A stretch of 9,550 nucleotides of DNA, taken from positions 1-9,550 of the forward strand of contig PLEU01000084.1 of NCBI GenBank assembly GCA_003136515.1, given 5' to 3'. Below, piece after piece: positions 1-6,278 of this stretch (its first letter is position 1; every line of letters starts with the position of its first letter). This DNA is from Spartobacteria bacterium. Lineage in GTDB: Bacteria; Verrucomicrobiota; Verrucomicrobiae; Chthoniobacterales; UBA6821. The position numbers and the translations under genes are program-made. The notes beneath the pieces are model-generated. The model was given only the letters and a program-made list of their open reading frames with translations, was not told where the DNA came from and made no database searches.

Positions 1-2
1 AC

Positions 3-851
3 CACCCAGATCTGCATGGAATGATGGGAGTTCTCCCCGCAATCTTCGCGGTTCCCTCACTCATTGGCCTGTGGGTGCTTGTGAAAAGAATGCCCTTTGA
101 CTCTCCGGCACGCAATGGCCAGCTTGCCTGGTTTGGGGGAGTTGCCCTGCTTTTCATTACCCTGATCTTTCCAATACAGTTTGATCGGCAATGGATCACG
201 CTCGGATGGGCACTGGAGGGAGCGGCGCTCTGTTGGCTCTTTCACAAGGTGCCGCATCGAGGGCTTCCCTTGGCCGGGTGCCTGCTTTTGATCGCTTCAT
301 TTGTCAGGCTGGCACTCAATCCTGAAGTTCTGAGCTACCATGTCCGTTCCGGGATTCCGTTCTGGAACTGGTATCTTTATACCTATGCTGTTACAGCGCT
401 CACCCTTTTTACAGCAGCCCATCTGCTGGCACCGCCGCGCAACAGGATTGCCGGGGAGAATGCACCCCCGCTTCTCTGGACGCTTGGAGCGATTCTCTGC
501 TTCCTGCTTCTCAATATCGAGATTGCTGATTATTTCAGCTCTCCAGGATCGCTCACAGTCACCTTTGACTTCGAGGGAAATTTTGCCCGTGATCTTAGCT
601 ATAGCATCACCTGGGCTCTCTTCGCCCTGGTTCTTCTCATTATTGGCATCGTGAAGCGCGTTGCAGCTGTGCGCTATGCCAGTATCTCCCTGTTGGCTGT
701 CGTGCTGCTCAAACTCTTCTTTCACGATCTTTCCACCCTTGATCAGCTCTATCGCATCGCCGCCTTCATCGTGGTCGCCGTCATCGCGATTCTCGCATCA
801 TTTTTGTATCAGCGCTTTTTGGTTCCTATTCGGAAAACCAACGGGTCTTAG
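3..851 (+). CDS. DUF2339-like polytopic membrane protein, C-terminal part (5' end outside window)
   Basis: The reading frame is open from base 3 with no stop before the first ATG at 21, so this is most likely the tail of a longer protein and the ATG at 21 an internal methionine. The visible 280-odd residues are almost entirely membrane: about nine hydrophobic segments separated by short polar turns. Counting from the Met at 21, they lie near 3-22, 33-54, 58-75, 82-101, 116-136, 150-172, 192-211, 218-238 and 242-266. Two stretches recall the DUF2339 family: the 'WITLGWALEGAALCWL' segment near residue 58, and the closing 'LYRIAAF...LYQRF' segment near 242-266. DUF2339 proteins are large inner-membrane proteins of unknown function, often 800 residues or more, so probably less than half is seen here. 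The stop is 31 bases before the next gene on the same strand, so the two may be cotranscribed. Membrane location is secure; the family name is from recall of its motifs. Confidence 0.75.
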   Translation, partial: HPDLHGMMGVLPAIFAVPSLIGLWVLVKRMPFDSPARNGQLAWFGGVALLFITLIFPIQFDRQWITLGWALEGAALCWLFHKVPHRGLPLAGCLLLIASFVRLALNPEVLSYHVRSGIPFWNWYLYTYAVTALTLFTAAHLLAPPRNRIAGENAPPLLWTLGAILCFLLLNIEIADYFSSPGSLTVTFDFEGNFARDLSYSITWALFALVLLIIGIVKRVAAVRYASISLLAVVLLKLFFHDLSTLDQLYRIAAFIVVAVIAILASFLYQRFLVPIRKTNGS

Positions 852-882
852 GCAATCGCTTTTACACGCCACAACCTAGCTG

Positions 883-3800
883 ATGAAACTTTTCAATAGC
901 TCCTTTATCAAACTCCTGGTTACTCAGACCCAGGTTGCCTTCAACGACAATGCCACGAAGCTGCTCCTCATCGGACTGGTCAACATCGTCCTTCCTGCGG
1001 ATACGGCTCTTCACTATGTGAGTACGATTTCGTTTCTTCTGGTCGCGCCCTATGTGCTCTTCTCGCCGCTTGCCGGATACCTTAACGACCGTTTCGCCAA
1101 ACGGAGTGTGATCCGATGGAGTCTCTGGGTGCAGATCACAGTCATGGTTGTCCTGATCGGGGCGGCGGCGATTCACGATCTTCACTTGATTATGCTCGGG
1201 TTTTTTTTACTAGCGACCCAAGCGGCACTCTACACTCCAGCCAAGCGCTCCATTATCAAGGAGATCCAGAGCCCGGAGAATATCCAGCGGGCTGTCGGAT
1301 GGACCGAAATGACGGGAATTGGAGCGATTCTCGGAGGAAGTCTTGCGGGAGGTATCTTAATCGATGCTTTAGCCCCAAAATTTTCCAATCCTCCCTGGGG
1401 TGCCGCCGTTGTAATCCTGAGCGCTTTTCTTTTTATCTGTCTTGTCTCGGCGCTTCTCTTTCGAAGATTTCCGCAGGGATCCTCCAATCCATCCCTCAGA
1501 TTCTCGGTCAGGACTCTCGTGGGTCACATCGACACCTTTGGGGTACTCTGGAAGACGGAAGGCATCTTCAAGCCGGCACTCACCGAGGGAGTCTTCTATC
1601 TCATCGCAGGCGCGCTTTTAATCATCCTTAACCAACTTGCCCGTATCGCCCACCCAGGCGGTGCCGGCACTGGCAGCGCCACCGGCATGATCATGGCGGT
1701 GCTTGGAGTGGGCACCGGCATTGGCAGCATGATCTCTGGATCAATGAAGCGCCAGAGCATCAGGCTTGCCGTAGTCCCCTTTGCCGCTCTAGGCATGGCG
1801 ATCGCACTGCTCCTGCTCGGCCTAGCCAAGGAGGGATCTCCACAATACAGCGCTATTCTGATTGCCGGAATCTTTGGGGGAATCTATTGCGTCCCGGTGA
1901 GCAGCGCCTTGATCGAACGTTCTCCGGAAGTCAGCCGTGGAAGAATTCTCGCTGGGTCGAGCCTCTTTAGCAGTCTGACAGGTGTGATCGCCATAGGATT
2001 ACAATGGTTCTTGGCGGATACTCTCGGCCTTCCCCCGTCTTATCAGCTCGCCGTGCTCTCGGGGATTCTCGTGATCACCGCGATCATTTCCTGCTACACG
2101 CTCAGGGTGGAGGTGCTGAGCATCATCACGCTCGCCCTCTCGCGTATCTTTTATAAAGTGTCCGCCCTGCACTCGCAACGCATCCCTCCCATCGGGGAAA
2201 AGGGAGGGGCTTTGCTTGTCGCCAACCATGTCAGTTATGTTGACGCCATTGTTCTTTCAATCGCCTGTCCGCGCCCAATCAGGTTCCTAGCCTATTCTTC
2301 ATTCTTTAAGAATCCGCTTCTTGGTCCGATTCTCCGTGCATTTGGTGCAATTCCAGTCGATGAAAAAAAGGCCAAGGATGCGATTCGCGCCGCCGCCGGT
2401 GCCATTAAATCTGGAGAACTCGTCTGTATCTTTCCCGAAGGACAGCTGACTCGGACAGGGGCTCTGATGGGCCTGCGACATGGCTATGAACTAATCGCAC
2501 GGCAGGCTGGATGCCCGATCATTCCGGTGATTACCGATGGTCTCTGGTCATCGATCTTTTCTTATGAGCGGGAAGCTTATTTCTTCAAGCGTCCCAGAAC
2601 ACTCAGGGTGCCCGTCCGGGTTGCCTTTGGCGAATCTCATGAGGAACTCCCTGGCAGCGAGTTGCGCAAGGAGTTTTCCCATCTGAGCGCCGAGGCGTTT
2701 GCCAGGAGGCCGGAGTTTAGGGAAAGCCTTCAGGAGGCATTCTTCAAGCAGTTAAGCGGTCATCCCGGCAAGGTCTATCTTGCTGATTATGCCATGGAGG
2801 GAAAGAAGTTGAGGGGGTTTGAGCTCTTGGGTGCGAGTATTTCAATGGGTCGCAGAATCAGGATGATCGCCAAGGATGAGGCGAGAATTGGCGTCGTGCT
2901 GCCACCAGGAATTGCGGGAGCGATTGTGAACCTTGGCATTCTCTTCGCTGGGAAGATCCCGGTTAATCTTAATCCCACCTCGGGTGCCGCTGCGGCCACT
3001 CATTGTCTCTCCACGGCGGGGGTGAAGACACTCCTCACCGTGCCGGCCTTCCAGAAAAAATTCACCTCCTTTCCCTGGCCCGAGAAAACCCTTGATGCCT
3101 CTAGTGAAATCGCTGCCCTTTCCAAGGTTACCATCGCTTGCACGGGTATCTTCGCCGCTTTCGCACCATGGCTTTCATCCCTGCTTGTTACCAAGCCCGA
3201 AGTCTCGGCCTTCCTGCTCTTCACAAGTGGAAGTAGTGGTATGCCAAAGGGGGTGGAACTCACCAGCAGGAATATTCTGGCCAATGTGACCCAGATCAAT
3301 GAGACGGGTTTACTTAGGGAGAACGATGTCATCTTATCCTGCCTACCGCTTTTCCACTGCTTTGGAATGATCCTTGGATTTGCTCTTCCACTGCTGACCA
3401 TGCGCAAGGTAGCTACGGCTGCCTCCCCATTCGACTATGACGCCATCGGACGCGCGGCGGAGAAGGAGGGGGGCACCATTCTGGCAGCTACGCCAACCTT
3501 TATGAAGGGGTACTTGCGGAAGATCCCCAAAGAGAAGTTTCACTCCCTACGTTTTGTGATCGCGGGTGCCGAGCGCCTCCCGGAGTCCCTCTATACAGCC
3601 TGTCAGGAGAAATACGGAGTGCCTATTCTTGAGGGTTACGGTTTGACGGAGACTTCCCCGGTTGTCTCTCTTAATCAATTGGATGTGACAGGAGAGGTTA
3701 TCGGTGCGGATACCGACCAGAAGGGGAGTGAGCTCGGAACAGTTGGCAGAATGGTCGTCGGCATCTCCTACAAGCTTCTCGATCCCTTAACGAATCTTCC

Positions 3801-4266
3801 CGTCATAGGGCCTAGGGGTGTTCTGGCTGTGAAGGGAATAAGCATCATCACGCAATACGCTGTCGGGGATAACGCTGATAAGTTTTTTGAAGGCTGGTTC
3901 ATCACCGGCGATGTCGTCAGCATCAACGAGGAGGGGATGCTTAAAATTGAGGGACGTACCAACCGCTTTTCCAAAATTGGTGGAGAAATGGTTCCCCACG
4001 GTGCCATCGAAGAAGCGGTCTCACGGGATGATGCTTCGGATCACCGGGATTGTGTGATGGGTGTGGTTAGCGAGACCGGTGAGGAGTCGCTTGTGTTACT
4101 GACCACGCGTCCCATCAATCGAGAAGAACTCAGGACGAAGCTTCAGCAGGCGGGTCTCCCCAACCTCTGGATCCCCAAGGAAATCATTACGGTGGAGAGT
4201 TTGCCGATCCTTGCAAGTGGCAAACTGGATATGGTGGCCTGCAAAGCTCTTGTGGCTAGTCGGTGA
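883..4266 (+). CDS. aas: LplT-PlsC-acyl-ACP synthetase fusion (lysophospholipid flippase / Aas)
   Basis: This 1127-residue inner-membrane protein carries three modules. Residues 1 to about 410 are an MFS transporter like LplT, opening with 'TQTQVAFNDNATKLLLIGL' and with an MFS motif-A loop 'GYLNDRFAKR' at 65-74. Residues about 425-620 are a PlsC-type acyltransferase with the HX4D motif (H449, D454) and 'FPEGQ' at 517-521. Residues about 640-1127 are an AMP-forming ligase with a P-loop 'FTSGSSGMPKG' at 780-790, 'EGYGLTETSP' at 917-926, the ribose-binding Asp of 'TGD' at D1010, 'GRTNRFSKIGGE' at 1024-1035 and the late catalytic Lys of 'ASGKLD' at K1114. All key residues are present. In E. coli, LplT flips lyso-phosphatidylethanolamine inward and Aas activates a fatty acid on ACP and re-acylates it; 397 + 719 residues there match the length here, so the fusion joins two whole proteins. 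The start at 883 is the first in-frame ATG after the upstream stop and sits at the normal LplT N-terminus; its Shine-Dalgarno is weak. Substrate is inferred from the family. Confidence 0.93.
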   Translation: MKLFNSSFIKLLVTQTQVAFNDNATKLLLIGLVNIVLPADTALHYVSTISFLLVAPYVLFSPLAGYLNDRFAKRSVIRWSLWVQITVMVVLIGAAAIHDLHLIMLGFFLLATQAALYTPAKRSIIKEIQSPENIQRAVGWTEMTGIGAILGGSLAGGILIDALAPKFSNPPWGAAVVILSAFLFICLVSALLFRRFPQGSSNPSLRFSVRTLVGHIDTFGVLWKTEGIFKPALTEGVFYLIAGALLIILNQLARIAHPGGAGTGSATGMIMAVLGVGTGIGSMISGSMKRQSIRLAVVPFAALGMAIALLLLGLAKEGSPQYSAILIAGIFGGIYCVPVSSALIERSPEVSRGRILAGSSLFSSLTGVIAIGLQWFLADTLGLPPSYQLAVLSGILVITAIISCYTLRVEVLSIITLALSRIFYKVSALHSQRIPPIGEKGGALLVANHVSYVDAIVLSIACPRPIRFLAYSSFFKNPLLGPILRAFGAIPVDEKKAKDAIRAAAGAIKSGELVCIFPEGQLTRTGALMGLRHGYELIARQAGCPIIPVITDGLWSSIFSYEREAYFFKRPRTLRVPVRVAFGESHEELPGSELRKEFSHLSAEAFARRPEFRESLQEAFFKQLSGHPGKVYLADYAMEGKKLRGFELLGASISMGRRIRMIAKDEARIGVVLPPGIAGAIVNLGILFAGKIPVNLNPTSGAAAATHCLSTAGVKTLLTVPAFQKKFTSFPWPEKTLDASSEIAALSKVTIACTGIFAAFAPWLSSLLVTKPEVSAFLLFTSGSSGMPKGVELTSRNILANVTQINETGLLRENDVILSCLPLFHCFGMILGFALPLLTMRKVATAASPFDYDAIGRAAEKEGGTILAATPTFMKGYLRKIPKEKFHSLRFVIAGAERLPESLYTACQEKYGVPILEGYGLTETSPVVSLNQLDVTGEVIGADTDQKGSELGTVGRMVVGISYKLLDPLTNLPVIGPRGVLAVKGISIITQYAVGDNADKFFEGWFITGDVVSINEEGMLKIEGRTNRFSKIGGEMVPHGAIEEAVSRDDASDHRDCVMGVVSETGEESLVLLTTRPINREELRTKLQQAGLPNLWIPKEIITVESLPILASGKLDMVACKALVASR

Positions 4267-4268
4267 GC

Positions 4269-4297
4269 AGACTTTTCGAAAAGCCTATAAAAAGTCT
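4269..4297. repeat. Inverted repeat with two competing hairpins between the aas-like gene and the exporter
   Basis: AGACTTTT at 4269-4276 pairs perfectly with AAAAGTCT at 4290-4297 across a 13-base loop. The same left arm also belongs to the 12-base palindrome CTTTTCGAAAAG at 4272-4283, so the two folds exclude each other. The stems are A/T-rich and no T run follows, so a factor-independent terminator is unlikely. The pairing is visible in the sequence; a regulatory role is speculation. Confidence 0.3.
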
Positions 4298-4335
4298 CTA
4301 TGCGATTGGGGTGATGATTCTTTAGATTGTTCTCC

Positions 4336-5943
4336 ATGCGCGATTCCGCTTCCCCGGCCCCCTCGGCCTGGTCTCCCTTGCGACAGCCGCTTTTTCGTAA
4401 TCTCTGGATCGCCTCGGTCGTCTCAAACATTGGCACCTGGATGCAAAGCGTCGGTGCGGCGTGGCTTATGACCACGCTCACTTCTTCGAGTCTCCTCGTG
4501 GCGCTTGTTCAGAGCGCCTCGAGCCTTCCTTTCTTTCTCCTAGCCCTTCCTTCAGGAGCCATTGCCGATGTGGTGGACCGCCGCCGTCTCCTCATCGTTG
4601 CGCAATCCTGGATGCTTGGCGTGGCTGCAGTTCTCGCCGTTCTCACTCTGATTGGATGGATGACTCCGGTGGTGCTCCTTGTCCTGACCTTCGCCCTTGG
4701 TCTCGGCGGTGTCCTCACGGCGCCAGCCTGGCAGGCTATCACGCCAGAGATTATTTCACGCGAGGAGTTGATACCCGCCATCACGCTGAACGCAGCGGGA
4801 TTTAATATTTCGCGGGCCCTTGGTCCGGCCCTAGCAGGATTGATTATCGCGGCTTGGGGGGTGGGAATTACTTTTCTTCTCAACGCCATTTCTTTTCTCG
4901 GTGTCCTGGAAGTCCTGCGTCGCTGGCGTCGGCTCCCCAAAGAAGGAGTGGCCCCGGTCGAACGTGTCGAAGGGGCGATCCGTGCCGGATTCCGCTATGT
5001 CCGTCATTCCCCAGATCTTCAGCATATTCTCCTGAGAGTCGCTGCATTCACTATTTCCGGGAGTGCCCTCTGGGCGCTCCTTCCTCTCGTGGTTAAGAGC
5101 ATCCTCGGGCACAGTGCTGTGGGATATGGTTTCTTCCTCGGTTGTCTGGGTGCCGGTGCCGTGATCGGCGCGATCTTGCTTCCCAAAATTAGACAGAAGC
5201 TTGCCAAGAATCATCTGCTGGCCCTCGGCTCGCTTTTGTTCTGTCTCTCGACATTGGTGCTTCTGATCTTTACCCAACCGGTTCTTATCGGGGTGGCGTT
5301 GATGGTTGGAGGAGGTGCTTGGATAGGATTTCTCTCCACCATGAATGCTACGATTCAGATGCTTTCACCAGCATGGGTGAGGGGTCGAGTCCTGGCCCAC
5401 TACCTCCTGTCCTTTCAAGGAAGTATCGCCTTGGGCAGTGCTCTCTGGGGATGGGTGGCCAGCCACACCAGTCTGCATGAATCGCTCGCTATTTCCTCGG
5501 GGATGCTTGTGTTAAACGCGATCGTGACCTTCTTCACTCCAATGGCCCGGGTGGGAAATAGCGATCTCAATCCTTCCGTCCACTGGCCGGATCAGCCCAC
5601 CTTTTTGGAGCCAACCTCCGAACGTGGACCCGTGCTTGTGACAATCACTTACCGGGTCAAGCCTGAGAATGCCTCTGCGTTCACGGAAGCTATGCATGCC
5701 GTCTCCCGCGTACGACGCCGTGATGGTGCAATCCGGTGGGGAATCTTTCAGAATCTCTCCGATCCTGAGGAATTCACCGAGACCTTCGTGATTGAATCAT
5801 GGGCGGAACACATGCGTCAGCATGAGCGAATGACCGTTAGCGACCGCCAACTCCAGGAAAAGGCTTGGCTTTATCACGATGGCGCGGATCGTCCACGGGC
5901 CAAGCATCTCATCTACGCGGAGGCTAACAGTGAGATTGCTTAG
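4336..5943 (+). CDS. MFS_3-family (EntS-like) exporter with C-terminal ABM-like domain
   Basis: This is a 535-residue protein. Residues about 15-415 form a major facilitator transporter with many hydrophobic segments. The family signature 'NIGTWMQSVGAAWLM' is at 31-45, the motif-A loop 'GAIADVVDRRR' at 74-84, and a conserved 'LNAAGFNISRALGPALAG' helix lies in the first half. Residues about 434-520 are a soluble tail ('VTITYRVKPENASAFTEAM...') that looks like the antibiotic-biosynthesis-monooxygenase (ABM) alpha/beta fold found at the end of many long MFS_3 proteins. The family includes the enterobactin exporter EntS and putative drug exporters; the cargo cannot be read from the sequence. The start is uncertain. 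I chose ATG 4336, but TTG 4327 is in frame, gives three more residues and lies about 11 bases after 'GGGGTG' at 4308-4313. An in-frame stop at 4315-4317 rules out anything earlier. The gap from the preceding stop is 69 bases, so cotranscription with the aas-like gene is possible. Confidence 0.88.
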   Translation: MRDSASPAPSAWSPLRQPLFRNLWIASVVSNIGTWMQSVGAAWLMTTLTSSSLLVALVQSASSLPFFLLALPSGAIADVVDRRRLLIVAQSWMLGVAAVLAVLTLIGWMTPVVLLVLTFALGLGGVLTAPAWQAITPEIISREELIPAITLNAAGFNISRALGPALAGLIIAAWGVGITFLLNAISFLGVLEVLRRWRRLPKEGVAPVERVEGAIRAGFRYVRHSPDLQHILLRVAAFTISGSALWALLPLVVKSILGHSAVGYGFFLGCLGAGAVIGAILLPKIRQKLAKNHLLALGSLLFCLSTLVLLIFTQPVLIGVALMVGGGAWIGFLSTMNATIQMLSPAWVRGRVLAHYLLSFQGSIALGSALWGWVASHTSLHESLAISSGMLVLNAIVTFFTPMARVGNSDLNPSVHWPDQPTFLEPTSERGPVLVTITYRVKPENASAFTEAMHAVSRVRRRDGAIRWGIFQNLSDPEEFTETFVIESWAEHMRQHERMTVSDRQLQEKAWLYHDGADRPRAKHLIYAEANSEIA

Positions 5944-6000
5944 ATGTTATCAGAAATGACTGCGTCTGTTGTGAAGAGAGGGGTTGGGGATAATTGATTG

Positions 6001-6013
6001 GGGCTTCTAGCCC
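6001..6013. terminator. Small hairpin 58 bases after the exporter, weak terminator candidate
   Basis: GGGCT (6001-6005) and AGCCC (6009-6013) form a perfect 5-base-pair stem around the loop TCT. It lies downstream of the exporter stop and just beyond the stop of the minus-strand 40-codon ORF. Only two T residues follow on the + strand and no T run follows on the - strand. It is therefore a poor intrinsic terminator and may have no function. Confidence 0.25.
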
Positions 6014-6030
6014 TTGTGATACAAGACGCG

Positions 6031-6153
6031 CTAAGGAAATAGCTCACGGTACTTCGTCCCAACTGCCTGATTTACAAAGTCCAGAAGTCTCATGGGGTTG
6101 TAGCCCTTCCTCTTTGAGGCTATGCCGTTGACTCGCTCATAGATGATCTTCAT
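6031..6153 (-). CDS. Possible 40-residue small protein or gene remnant, unidentified
   Basis: On the minus strand an ATG (6151-6153) opens 40 codons ending with TAG at 6031-6033. The product starts 'MKIIYERVNGIASKRKGY' and ends 'NQAVGTKYRELFP'. It is basic in the middle, with hydrophobic residues spaced as in helices and no transmembrane stretch. It looks more like a real protein segment than most shadow frames do, because nothing else is coded opposite it. Two stop codons sit in frame immediately before the ATG, and the open frame upstream of them has the same phase. It could therefore be a stand-alone small protein or the C-terminal remnant of a decayed gene. No clear Shine-Dalgarno precedes it, and I do not recognise the family. 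Every statement beyond the open frame is inference. Confidence 0.3.
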   Translation of the reverse strand: MKIIYERVNGIASKRKGYNPMRLLDFVNQAVGTKYRELFP

Positions 6154-6157
6154 CTAT
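6139..6157. repeat. Perfect 7-base inverted repeat, hairpin-forming
   Basis: ATAGATG (6139-6145) and CATCTAT (6151-6157) are exact reverse complements around the 5-base loop ATCTT. The A/T-rich stem covers the start codon of the 40-codon minus-strand ORF. A small operator-like dyad or chance are both possible. Confidence 0.3.
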
Positions 6158-6175
6158 TACTCCGACAATCTATTT

Positions 6176-6206
6176 GCCACATTGCAGGAAGCTTCCGCAA
6201 CGTGGC
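6176..6206. repeat. 31-base near-palindrome, long hairpin
   Basis: GCCACATTGC (6176-6185) faces GCAACGTGGC (6197-6206), with GGAAGCTTCC, itself a perfect palindrome, at 6187-6196 in the centre. As a hairpin this gives stems of 5, 4 and 3 base pairs interrupted by one A-C mismatch and one bulged A (6186), closed by a 4-base loop. No T run follows directly on either strand, so it is not a typical terminator. It lies about 70 bases before the start of the pepsin-like gene and could be an operator, a leader structure or a REP-like element. Confidence 0.5.
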
Positions 6207-6242
6207 CTGCGAGGACTTTTCGAATACCCTCTTTTATTCTCA

Positions 6243-6262
6243 CATATGAACCCATCTCGAAG
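6243..6262 (+). promoter_or_regulatory. CATATGAAC element, LexA-operator-like, upstream of the pepsin-like gene
   Basis: CATATGAAC (6243-6251) is identical to the 9-base unit repeated at the lexA start. It continues as GAAC-N7-GAAG (6248-6262), one base away from the GAAC-N7-GAAC found at lexA. The right half overlaps the AAGGAA at 6260-6265 that probably serves as ribosome binding site for the gene starting at 6279. LexA binding here is a hypothesis only. Confidence 0.22.
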
Positions 6263-6278
6263 GAAATTCTGATTCTCC

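Larger units (their letters stand above)
5944..6278. other. 335-base intergenic region rich in inverted repeats
   Basis: No confident gene fills this stretch between the exporter and the pepsin-like gene. It holds three inverted repeats (6001-6013, 6139-6157, 6176-6206) and a 40-codon minus-strand ORF (6031-6153). It also holds an imperfect direct repeat: 6000-6015 and 6094-6108 both read GGGG, a short T-rich stretch, then TAGCCCTT. The last 40 bases carry the CATATGAAC element and the likely ribosome binding site of the next gene. The region may contain the 3' end signals of the exporter and the promoter of the pepsin-like gene, but I could not pick a convincing -35/-10 pair. Confidence 0.5.

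Noticed and set aside
297..725. Long minus-strand frame opposite the DUF2339-like gene
   Set aside because: Its composition mirrors the membrane protein on the other strand and it has no motif or plausible start region.
1201..1208. Eight-T run in the LplT domain as a slippage or frameshift site
   Set aside because: The frame is intact on both sides and codes normal membrane residues; a single T8 run is common by chance.
4211..4471. + strand frame bridging the aas-like gene and the exporter
   Set aside because: It is rich in Pro, Arg and Cys, out of frame with both neighbours and explained as a shadow of the exporter gene.
6127..6160. TTGACT with TATTAC downstream as a promoter for the protease gene
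   Set aside because: The -35 match is good but the spacer would be 22 bases, and no acceptable -10 box lies at 16-18 bases.
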